This document shows positions 32,329 to 42,024 of a DNA stretch of 64,000 nt, in pieces. Made by a program: the position numbers and the translations under genes. Origin of the DNA: Strongylocentrotus purpuratus (lineage: Eukaryota; Echinodermata; Echinoidea; Camarodonta; Strongylocentrotidae); the NCBI RefSeq assembly GCF_000002235.5, contig NW_022145606.1, forward strand, positions 21,540,539 through 21,604,538, given 5' to 3'. The stretch's first letter is position 1, and each line of letters starts with the position of its first letter. The notes beneath the pieces are model-generated. The model ran no database searches, was not told the DNA's origin, and saw only the letters and a list, made by a program, of their open reading frames with translations.

Positions 32329-32431
32329 GGCCTATACTTTGTATTGACATCGTGTTATGAGTGGCCTATACTTTGTATTGACATCGTGTTATGAGTGGCC
32401 TATACTTTGTATTGACATCGTGTATGAGTGG
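32329..32431. repeat. Three copies of a 34 bp tandem repeat
   Basis: The unit begins GGCCTATACTTTGTATTGAC and ends ATCGTGTTATGAGT. The first two copies are identical and the third lacks a T. Confidence 0.85.
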
Positions 32432-33407
32432 CCTAGCCCAGTCAACATATTTGTAAAGTGACATTGTATTCCTTCTTACTTAAAGGTACTATGTCCCATT
32501 TGCAGGCCAAAAAAATGAAAAAGTTAAATTCCAACTGTATTTGAAAGATAATACTAATTTAGAACTTCCCTAAACAAAGTGGGGCTTAAAAATGTCTTCA
32601 AGTGGGAAAATAACGACTAGATCTATTAGTTGTCAAATCGACTTTAGGGCTATAGGCCTAGAGCCCAAAAGTAATAGTCTTGATTTTCAGACAACTGTAC
32701 CGAATGGTCATAGAGGTCTACGTTTTATGCTGCGCAAAGATTCAATCAGTTTAATCTTGGCCATCACAAGAAGTGGGTTATTGATGTAGGCCTAGATCTA
32801 GACAAATGCTCATGTACCCTTTACAACTCTTTTCATGTATTTTATGACCAAAGAAGAAAAAAAAGCCAGTCACTCACTCAGTAGTGTCTGACAGTGAAGT
32901 CTAGCAAGTAAACGGGTTTCCTTGCATAATTTGAATATGAGGACACTGCTAACATTTAAATTTCACAGATAGGACATAGGTCTAGGCCTACATGACATAG
33001 GCTAGACCCTATTCATAATTCCTGCAAAGTTCTACAGAATTTGAGGTTGGCTGCAAAAGGGACATAGATCTAGAACCTTTAAGTTCTAGATCTACTAGAT
33101 CTAGTTTTACTAATACTAGACATAAAGTTAGATCTAGATCTAGATCCAACATAAAATAGACTTCCAAATTGCCAGAGTCTATAGCTACTGTGGATTAGTA
33201 CAGCAACGTTAGTCCAATAACTGTTTAACACCGTAACTTAGCTCCGTCTCGCCCAGTACACTACAGCGCACAACGTGTGAATCTAAGTAACAAAACACTG
33301 TGGTAGTACTAGTAGCTGTAACACTTTGTAAATTGTAACACATTAACTGTTATCTAATTAAGTTAACGTTACTGTAAAACTTGAAAGAAAAAGCATTGTA
33401 AAATTAC

Positions 33408-33530
33408 CTCTCGCTTTCCAACGCAACGCCAGTACTCTGAAGGTACCGTAGATAATCACTCTTCTCCTCGGACAGCTGTCAACGTAGCTTTTTGGGTGCA
33501 ACAAATTCAAGATTCAAGATTCGGCACGTG
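33408..33530 (-). other. Candidate untranslated first exon and promoter of the DUF7869-like gene
   Basis: On the minus strand a consensus donor GCGAGAG|GTAATT lies at 33408/33407, preceded by relatively GC-rich sequence with no long open frame. A perfect E-box CACGTG lies at 33525-33530. This could be the first exon joined to the acceptor at 28266, giving a transcript unit from about 33.5 to 15.6 kb. Support is positional only; the transcription start is unknown. Confidence 0.3.
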
Positions 33531-34099
33531 CTGTCGATGGGAAATCTATTGTTTACAAAACACCCAAACATGGGGATTATAGAAGTATAGTACACACGTA
33601 GGTAGACATGTCCGCCGCGCTCCGTGGGAATTTCTTAGAAACTAGCTCGACACATCGCCCGTGCGGGATTATTAACTTCTTAGAATTGTTGTTGTGTTGT
33701 TGTTTTAATTTATAGGCGTTTTTCATTCAGAAGTGAATATTTACGCCTCTTCTCTCAGGATTTTTATTCCTTAAAATTAGATTTACTTTTTTTGATATAT
33801 AGATTTGGATAAATTGGATTTTTAAAAGCTAAACTTTTATTTAATGATGAAGAATTCAGTGGCTGGCGAGCAAAAGGCTTATCGGCTATATAGGACGCCC
33901 AAGGACCAACTCGGACACGGTACGTAGTGACAAGCTTCTCAACTCAGCCTAATGCTGAGCCTAGGCCCTCCGACGTCCACCAATATGTCTAGTCGTCTCC
34001 ATCGTGTTTCTTCAAAATTTTGACCGAAAACCAAAAAAAAAAAAAACAGATCATGATACATGAAGATTTTAAACGTTAATATAGACAGTTCTCTCTTCT
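33531..34099. other. Non-coding spacer
   Basis: No gene or clear repeat is seen. It separates the presumed promoter side of the DUF7869-like gene from the 3' end of the I-type LINE; regulatory sequence for the former may lie here. Confidence 0.35.
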
Positions 34100-34217
34100 A
34101 ATTTCTTTTTTTTCTTTTTTTTTTCTTCTTTCTCACTCTTCTTCTTCATGTACATGTATACTCACTATAAAAAGCGAAACATATTGGGCTCAAATAATTA
34201 TGTGCGGTGCAAGGTGG

Positions 34218-37200
34218 TTAGTAGGGGTACAGGTGTACCCTTTTAGATCTAACTACGAAGTTAACCAGAGCCTGTTGGTGATTAATATCTGTTGATTTCA
34301 GGAGTATTGGGATTAATTCTTCGTTTTCTATTCCAGATTCTGTTATAAGCATGGCTCTCTCTATAAGAAAGAGTGGGCACTTACATAAAAAATGTTTAAC
34401 TGTTTCTTTTTGGTGCTCACAGTTTGGACAATGACCTGTCTCATGTTGATTCAACTCAAAAAGATTATTATTTAAACCTAAGTTTCCCATTCTTAGGCGA
34501 TGAAGAATAGTTTCATGATATCTGTTGTTCAGGTAACACACAAATGTTTTTGATACTAGAGTTTGCGTTTCCCGTAGGGGGGATGATGTTTCATTCCATC
34601 TTTTTTGCCATATCTCTATGTAGTATTTCTTTATAACATAATTTGATTCTGCTCTGGTAAGAGCGTTGTTGATTTCTATATTTTTATTTAGTCCTGCTTT
34701 AGCAAACTTATCTGTTATCTCATTGTGTTGTAGACCACAATGACTGGGAATCCATTCGAAATAGACCTGGGTGCCCTTGTATTTTAGTTGACTACACAGG
34801 GTTAAAATTTCAAGAATGAAAGATTCGTCTTTACGAGATTCTATGGCCTGGAGTGAACTCAAAGAATCAGAAAAGATGACTGCCCCGGTGTAGAGTCCTG
34901 GGAGTTGTAATAGCCATGTCAGGGCAAGTACAATTGCGGCCATCTCTGCTCTATAAGACGATGTGTAATTAGCCAGTCTCTTAGATTGAGAAACATCATA
35001 ATAAGGTACATGAAATGCAGCAGCAGCAGATTCTTTATCTGGCGATCTTGATCCATCTGTATATATGTGTAAATAATTTGTCCATTTCGAATTTATCAAT
35101 TCTAGGGCTGCTTGTTTTTGGGCAAAACAGATATCTGTTTTCGTATTACCTCTTTTAGCTCTGATGACACATGGGGAGGGAGTATTTTCCAAAAGGGTGT
35201 GTTGAAAAAATACTTCATTGGATCTTCTAGTATGTAACTGAATTTTAATGTACAATCCTTGGTTCTACGTCCAAAAGCTAATCTAGAGTTAGTACCTCCA
35301 AGAATATTAAATTGCCAACAATCTTTCACATCTTCGTTCAGAGGGTGTTTGCGCATACTCTCGATTCGTTTTCTTAGTTTAATTGATAACATTTCTCGCC
35401 TTAAATCAAAAGGCATTTCGCCTAGTTCGACTTGCAGCGTTTTAAGGGATGTACCTTTCCGAGCGCCTGCACAAACAAATAACGATTGGTACTGAACTGA
35501 GTTCAACATATTTTTTGCGCTTGTCGTAGCCGAGTTGTATGCTTCGCAACCATAGTCTATAATTGATAGTATTAATGCTTTATATATCATCACTAGTTCT
35601 TTAGCATCTCCAGACCACTTGGCGTATGCTAGACTTTTGATAACATTAATCCTTCTTTTACATCTTTTACTAATATCTAATAAATGAGGTCTCCAAGTCA
35701 TCCGTTTGTCAAATGTGACGCCGAGATACTTGTGCTCTTTATGTGGTGTCAACTTTTGACCTCTTATATATAACTCGTAATTATCATCATTTGTATTGTT
35801 CGAAAATAAGATAGGAGTCGTTTTCTCTACCGACATAATAAGTCCAAATGGATTGAGCCATGAGTTCAAGGAGTTTAGATATTGTTGTATGTTCTGGATA
35901 TTTTGTTTTACATCATGGCCTGATTCCCAAATTACGATGTCGTCTGCATAAATCAAGCTATGTATATCTGGTCTCAAAGGTATGTCACTTATCATTATAT
36001 TAAAAAGGAGGGAGCTCAAAATGCTACCCTGGGGTAAACCGTTTTCAGGATGCGTAATTGCCGATTGGCATTACCTATTTGCACTTGAAAGGTACGGTTC
36101 AACAAGTAGTTTCTCAAAAAAATCAATATGTTTCCTTGGAGACCAATTCTACGTAACTTGACGATTAATCCTTTCGTCCAGAGAGTATCATAGGCTTTGG
36201 CCAGATCAATAAATACGACTATGGTTTTCATACCCACAAATAGATATTTCTGAATTTCATTTTCTAAATGTACTAAGTTATCTATTGAGCTTCTCTTTTT
36301 TCTAAAACCATGTTGTATACTACTCAAAATTTCGTTTTTCTCTATGTACCATTCTAATCTCTCCTTTACCATACTTTCTAATATCTTTATAAAGCAAGGT
36401 AATAATGAGATAGGTCGGTAGGATGTTAGTTGGGAGGAGTCTTTATTTGGTTTTAATATTGGTATCAACATTGCGTGTTTGCATTGTTCCGGAATCGTCC
36501 CAGAGGACCATATTCTGTTATAAGACAGAGTAATGTTTTCCTAGCCCTGGTTGGAAGGTTTTGAAACACAGTATATATCAAGCCATCTTCACCAGGGGCT
36601 GATGTCTTTTTTATATTAAGTACTTTTTCGAGTTCCATCATAGTAAAAGGTTCATTGATAACTGAATCATGTTCTCCTTTATAATCAATAGATTTTATAT
36701 TCATCTAGCAGTTCTTTATTTCCCTTTTTTTGTTTTACTATTGATCTTCAGAAAATGCTTTCCAAATTCGTTAGCTTTTTCTTGATCATCTATAATTACT
36801 TTAGATTCTACTTTTAGTGCTGATATCTTAGAATGAGTTTTATTTGGATTACCCTTCAGACAACGAATCAAATTCCATAGTTCTGAGATTGAAGTGAACC
36901 TGTTCAGTTTTGAAGTGTAATCCAGCCAAACATTCGTTTTGTCTGTCTAATAATCCTTTGGGCTTCGGCCTTCTTTTGTTTGTATAATTTTAGATTTTCA
37001 TCATTCCATACTCTCAATAACCTATTTTTATATTCGTTCCGTTCCTTAATCTTTATTTTGCATTTTTCTGTCCACCATGGGACGGGGTTGAATCTCGCAT
37101 TCTTGTTTTTATTTCTTTTGGGTACAGTGTGTAATTCATTTAAGATATTATTTTAGAGATTCCATGAAGTTTCCGTAAATAGTTTTGACATCTGCGTCTA

Positions 37201-37978
37201 GCAGCGAGTCAGTGTCCATTCGTTGATCGCACAGTTTATTGAATTCGTGCCAATCTATCTTCTTGAATGACCGTTTTAGAGTTAGGTCATCTTTCGTACA
37301 AGATTTAGGAGTTTTTTGTCGATTTCGATGTATATTGGAAAATGGTCACTTCCGAATTTGTTTGATAGCACTTTCCAGCTAGTGTAACTGGCTAGAGCGG
37401 GAGTTGCTAATGATAAATCTAAACATGAGGTTTTCGCCAGTAGTTGGGTTTAGCGAGTACCCGAGCCATCATTTAGGAAGACTAAATTGTGTTTCAGTAA
37501 ATATTCCTCAATCACTTTTCCATTTTTATCTGTATTTTTACTGCCCCATTGAACATTATGAGAGTTAAAGTCTCCCAATATTAACATTCTACGTTTATTC
37601 TTTATTTCCTTTATCAAGAAATCTAGTTTATTCATAATTATGTCTTCACATGGATTATAGTAATTTATCACGGTTATGGATGTGTTGTCAAAATACAAAT
37701 TAATCTGTTGCATTTCGATGTCAGTTTCTATGATTGGGTAATCATAATTTAAACTGTTGTGTACATATATGGCACATCCTCCACCGCGCCTTGTTTTCCT
37801 GCTTTTTAGCAAAACATTTGTAATTAGCGATTTGTATTTTGTCGTGATCGCGGAACCATGTTTCCTGAATACATAATAAATGAATGGTTTCACTTTTTAT
37901 AGAGTTTAAGTAGAGCAATAACTCATCCCCGTGTCCCTTTAATCCCTGTGCATTCCACTGTAGGATGCGGAATGCCAT
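34218..37978 (-). pseudogene. I-type LINE ORF2 (endonuclease, RT, RNase H), frameshifted
   Basis: Start MAFRILQWNAQGLKGHGDE at 37978. Endonuclease signatures: WNAQGL, QETWF and GDFNSHNVQWGS (about 37540). RT signatures: YRPISLLPCFIKILE, GFRKKRSSIDN, VFIDLAKAYDTLW and YADDIVIW (about 35945). RNase H signatures: YTDGSRSPD, AEMAAI, FSDSLSSLQAI and WIPSHCGLQHNEITDKFAK, giving a complete D-E-D-D set. A CPNC...HFLCKC zinc motif ends the protein. Frames change near 37750, 36700-37450 (heavily damaged), 36468, 36018 and 35180. The RNase H part is intact. Confidence 0.85.
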
Positions 37979-38387
37979 CTTAGTTCCTTTAATTACTCGC
38001 TTGCATAATAGCTGACCAGCAGCTATCTTAATTAAAGACAACACCTCTCCTTCTGACTTATCTTTCATAATTTGGATCATTAGTTGAAGAAAGAAGGTTA
38101 TCAATTCCTCATTTGTTGCTTTAGTTATAAAATTTTCCTTGATTTGTGAAGACGGTCGCCCTGTTTTTTCGCTAGTTTGCCTATCTTGGCGTTGTGGCAA
38201 GGGAGGATCTGCCTTTGGGGTGTGATCCGGAAACACATGAGAGTTATCGACTTGGGGGGTGGGGTGGTTTTGCTTTACTGTATTTAAACCAAGATCAACA
38301 GATGGTTGGGGATTATTTGCGGTGTTTAGATGTTGTTGGTGAGGAGCTAGTTTACGCTCCAATGGTATTGGAGCTTGCGCTTGCATA

Positions 38388-39408
38388 TTATCTTTTTCTT
38401 CTTTCAATTGGCGAGCAGCTTGAGCAATAGCTGAGATTATTCAGCACTTTTATCTTTTGTACTTCTTGCGCTTTTTGTGCTTGTTCGCATCCATTATATG
38501 CAGCGGAATGTTCACCTCCACAATTTACACATTTGGGAGTGTCCTTTTTTATGCAATCGTCGAAACTATGCTCCTCTCCACATCTGACACATCTCTGTTT
38601 CTGTTTGCAAATAGCTATGGTGTGGCCATATCTTTGGCATTTAAAACACCTGGGGCTTGAAGGTATATATGGTTTGACCTTTATTCTTTGGAAACAAAGA
38701 ATGATGTCTTGGGGAAGTACTGTAGCTTCAAATGAAACAATTACACTCCGAGTTGGAACTAAATCTACATGTACATTCCCATCTTGAGGTTCTTCCCTCT
38801 TTCGATTTTTCCTTACTATTCTTTTCACGTTAACTACCTTTTGACTCTTTAGTTCTGTTTCTATTTCTTTTTCTGACATCTCAGTCGGTATATCTGATAT
38901 GACACCTTTCTTCAAATCAAGTTTCAAATTGACCTTCACTGGTACGTTATCAATGATTTGTATATCAGGACAATTTCTTATGTTGTTTCGTATCCTTGCA
39001 TTTAACGAGAATTCCGTTCCGGTAGACTTTATAAATTCTGGCGATGAGCCGATACAGTTTTGGATAGATTTTTGCGATCTTTAACATGCTAACGTTTCTT
39101 AATGATTTTTCCCTGTCAATAGGTGTAATGAAAAGCTTTAGATCTTGGTCAGTTGCTATTAGAATTACTGGATTTTGATTACGAAATACTGAGTTTTGTG
39201 GTTCCATATTATCTGATGACGAATCCTCTTTTAGTGATAGGTTCTCAACATTGATACTTCCTTCACGTATCTTTCTTTTTTTTCTTCGAACACTTGCAGA
39301 CGTGACTGTCTGGAATCCGTCCTTTAGCTCTATTCCTAAATCTTTGCTTGGTTGCCTGAATCAATATCTGCCATAGCGTTAAGTGAGGAGTCGTCGGGGG
39401 GTTTCATG
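38388..39408 (-). pseudogene. I-type LINE ORF1 (gag-like, three CCHC knuckles), frameshifted
   Basis: The C-terminal piece (38939-38388) carries CFKCQRYGHTIAIC (C-x2-C-x4-H-x4-C), CVRCGEEHSFDDC and CVNCGGEHSAAYNGC, nucleic-acid-binding knuckles of LINE gag-like proteins. The upstream piece (39207-38965) is in another frame; a single-base shift near 38980 separates them and another lies near 39340. The likely start is the Met at about 39408 or 39373. Confidence 0.8.
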
Positions 39409-39410
39409 GT

Positions 39411-40094
39411 CCGCGCCGCGTGCGGCGGGAGATTTAAATCTACTTTGATTTGTTACTTATTTATGGTGCAGAATTATGTATAAAATGAGCCCAAAATGTT
39501 CGCTTACTACCTTTAGCAAGTCATTTCCTATCTGAACTAGAGTCGAAGTATGGAAACGTCCCGTGAAAATCCGATAAATATCAAAAAAAAATATCCAAAA
39601 AAAATGCAACAAGCAACAGACAGACAGCCACGGTTCAACGCATAGTCTTACTCCCAGTCTGTGATGGACGCGGGGACGCGCATTTAAAGATTCGTTGTAC
39701 GGGATGGGGGGGGGGGAGGGGGGGCAGGGTGAGGGTGGGGGTAAAGACATTTAATTGCTGTACTGTTGGGACACCTCAAATTAGAACTTTCCAAGATCGA
39801 GTTCGATCCATCGACCTCAAGTCTCCAGCTTTTATTTTATTGTTGTTTTTGTTTACGCCACTCCCGCTAGTCTGAGTCTATATAATTCTATACAGTACAA
39901 CGTAGGCCGAGGTGCCTCTGCCTCGACTCCAACGTCGAACAAGTGAGATGCCAACTAAAGGGTGTAATAAGAAACTAAATCATTAATTTGTTGGGTTTTT
40001 GCATTTCGAAAATTATATGAGCCTCGATCTGCAGGACCACTTTTCGTTAAAAAAAAAAAAAAAAAAAAAAAAATTGTAAAGTGCACAGGCTTCA
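39411..40094. other. Non-coding spacer with poly-A tract
   Basis: No gene is seen. A G-rich run lies at about 39705-39740 (its complement gives a proline-rich frame) and a run of 25 A at 40049-40073. Confidence 0.4.
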
Positions 40095-40253
40095 CACACT
40101 TCAAAACGGGTGTTTCCACATGTTTACCTGCATGTATACACCCCCTGTCATCCTAGCTGACATGGGTAGGGTTAGGGTTATGTTTAAGATTATGCTTAGA
40201 GTTAGGGGTGTAAGGTGAGGTCAACAAATGGAAACACCCCCATTTGAAGTGTG
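40095..40253. mobile_element. 159 bp foldback element
   Basis: Ends CACACTTCAAAACGGGTGTTTCCA (40095-40118, listed by position) and its inverted copy, with TGGAAACACCC and TTTGAAGTGTG (to 40253), pair over about 24 bases. The interior carries GGGTAGGGTTAGGGTT. The GGGTGTTTCCA end and TTAGGG-like core are shared with 27955-28041, pointing to one MITE family. Confidence 0.65.
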
Positions 40254-40433
40254 TAACGTAGGCTATGCATCTTTACGATTTGCATTATTTTTACGAAACT
40301 TGGCCCTATATACAGCCCTCTCCCCTCCCAATACATTTTAACACAGGTCACATTTCAGCTAGGTCTCTATCGAGAAAAAAAAAAATCAGCTCGCGTGCAC
40401 TTCAGTTTGAAAATTTGCTCATACGAAGAACAA

Positions 40434-41524
40434 AGGCGGATTTGGGGCTAATGGCCCTATCTTGGAGAGGGGTGTGCGGATGGGGGGGGGGGGGCTCAGA
40501 CTATGAACAACCACCAAATTTATGGGTGGGGTACATTTATCACTAAGCCACTTATAATTTTGGTGTGGATCAAATATTATAGAGCCCTTACCCCATTGTT
40601 TTTTTTGTTTTTTTTTGGGGGGGGGGGCTCAGATATCATTGTGTCTACCATATTTTTGTTGGGAATCGACTATCATGACTATCATTGAGCTCCTCTCTCC
40701 TCCGAAGATATTTTAACAAAAGTCAAATTTCAATTCTCTTTCAAGGAAAAAATTTCCATCCGCGTTATGAGTTCCCACAAAATATTGTGGGGGGGGGGGG
40801 GGGCTCAGAAATAATTTCTTATCCAAATTTTAAAAAAATCATCTCGCATGACTTCATTTTTTTTTCTTTCTTTCTTTGTGGGTGGAGTTCAGATATCATT
40901 GAGCCATCATATTTTGGGTGGGGCTCGGATTGAGCCCCCCCCCCCCCCCCCTCCTCCTAATTTATTTTAACACAGTCAAATTTCGGGTCTTTATCGGGCA
41001 AACAAAAAAATCGTGCCCATGTTATGCATTCTAATATATCAGGGGCAGGGGTTTTTTTTAGTAGGAACAAACTAAGACGGATTTGGGGTTAAGCCTGCCC
41101 CTTCTATCTTTCAGAGGGGGATGTGTGCGGAGGGGGGGGGGGGGGTGGCTCAGACATTAATTGAAACAACCACCAATTTTTTTTGGTGGGGGACAGTTTA
41201 TCTCTAAGCCACTTATAATTTTGGTGTGGCTCAAATATTACTGAGCCCTCTCTCCCAATTTTTTTTTTTTTTGAGGGGGGGGGGGGGGGCTCAGATATCA
41301 TTGTGTCTACCATATTTTTGTTGGGAATCGATTATCATTGAGCTCCTCTCTCGATCCTCCCAAAAAAAGGATAACATTTCCACCCGTGTGATGAGTTCCC
41401 CCAAAATATTGGGGGGGGGGGAGCTCAGATATCATTCTTTTATCAAAAACACAACAAAAAAAAAGCTCGCATGACTTCATTTCGATTTTTTTTTTTTTTT
41501 TTTTTTTTTGGGGGGGGGGGGGGG
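40434..41524. repeat. ~641 bp tandem repeat rich in poly-T/poly-G tracts
   Basis: A block beginning GACGGATTTGGGG at about 40434 recurs at about 41076. Both copies contain G-run+CTCAGA, AACAACCACCAA, TAAGCCACTTATAATTTTGG, a T-run leading into a G-run, and TTGTGTCTACCATATTTTTG. Many internal G-runs (10-17 bases) precede CTCAGATATCA, so a smaller unit exists too. The second copy runs into the assembly gap at a T-run followed by 15 G. Reading frames here are artefacts of homopolymers. Confidence 0.8.
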
Positions 41525-42024
41525 NNNNNNNNNNNNNNNNNNNNNNNNNNNNNNNNNNNNNNNNNNNNNNNNNNNNNNNNNNNNNNNNNNNNNNNNNNNN
41601 NNNNNNNNNNNNNNNNNNNNNNNNNNNNNNNNNNNNNNNNNNNNNNNNNNNNNNNNNNNNNNNNNNNNNNNNNNNNNNNNNNNNNNNNNNNNNNNNNNNN
41701 NNNNNNNNNNNNNNNNNNNNNNNNNNNNNNNNNNNNNNNNNNNNNNNNNNNNNNNNNNNNNNNNNNNNNNNNNNNNNNNNNNNNNNNNNNNNNNNNNNNN
41801 NNNNNNNNNNNNNNNNNNNNNNNNNNNNNNNNNNNNNNNNNNNNNNNNNNNNNNNNNNNNNNNNNNNNNNNNNNNNNNNNNNNNNNNNNNNNNNNNNNNN
41901 NNNNNNNNNNNNNNNNNNNNNNNNNNNNNNNNNNNNNNNNNNNNNNNNNNNNNNNNNNNNNNNNNNNNNNNNNNNNNNNNNNNNNNNNNNNNNNNNNNNN
42001 NNNNNNNNNNNNNNNNNNNNNNNN
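41525..42024. other. Assembly gap (500 N)
   Basis: There are exactly 500 N, a common placeholder for a gap of unknown size. It falls between a T/G homopolymer and the satellite array, so the true distance and the number of satellite copies missing are unknown. Confidence 0.99.

Larger units (their letters stand above)
28564..33407. other. Presumed 5' untranslated intron, repeat-rich
   Basis: No coding exon is recognised. The stretch holds the dispersed and tandem repeats listed separately, G-runs near 29158, 29890 and 31480, and many AGATCTAG words, densest at 33060-33160. Between 29,980 and 31,400 diverged blocks recur that share AAATAATGCGAG, ACCTGAA.ACAGGG and ATCCTCATRARCAGG, the remnants of an old repeat with a unit of very roughly 100-150 bp. 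Confidence 0.4.
34100..39410 (-). mobile_element. I-type non-LTR retrotransposon, nearly full length, inactive
   Basis: Read on the minus strand the element shows a gag-like ORF1 (about 39408-38388), then ORF2 with apurinic endonuclease, reverse transcriptase and RNase H domains (37978-34218). The 3' end runs into an A/G-rich tail (about 34085-34150). Presence of RNase H plus three zinc knuckles in ORF1 places it in the I superfamily (I, Nimb or a relative). Several frameshifts break both ORFs. The start is set by the first plausible ORF1 Met; the true 5' end and target duplication were not identified. Confidence 0.85.
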
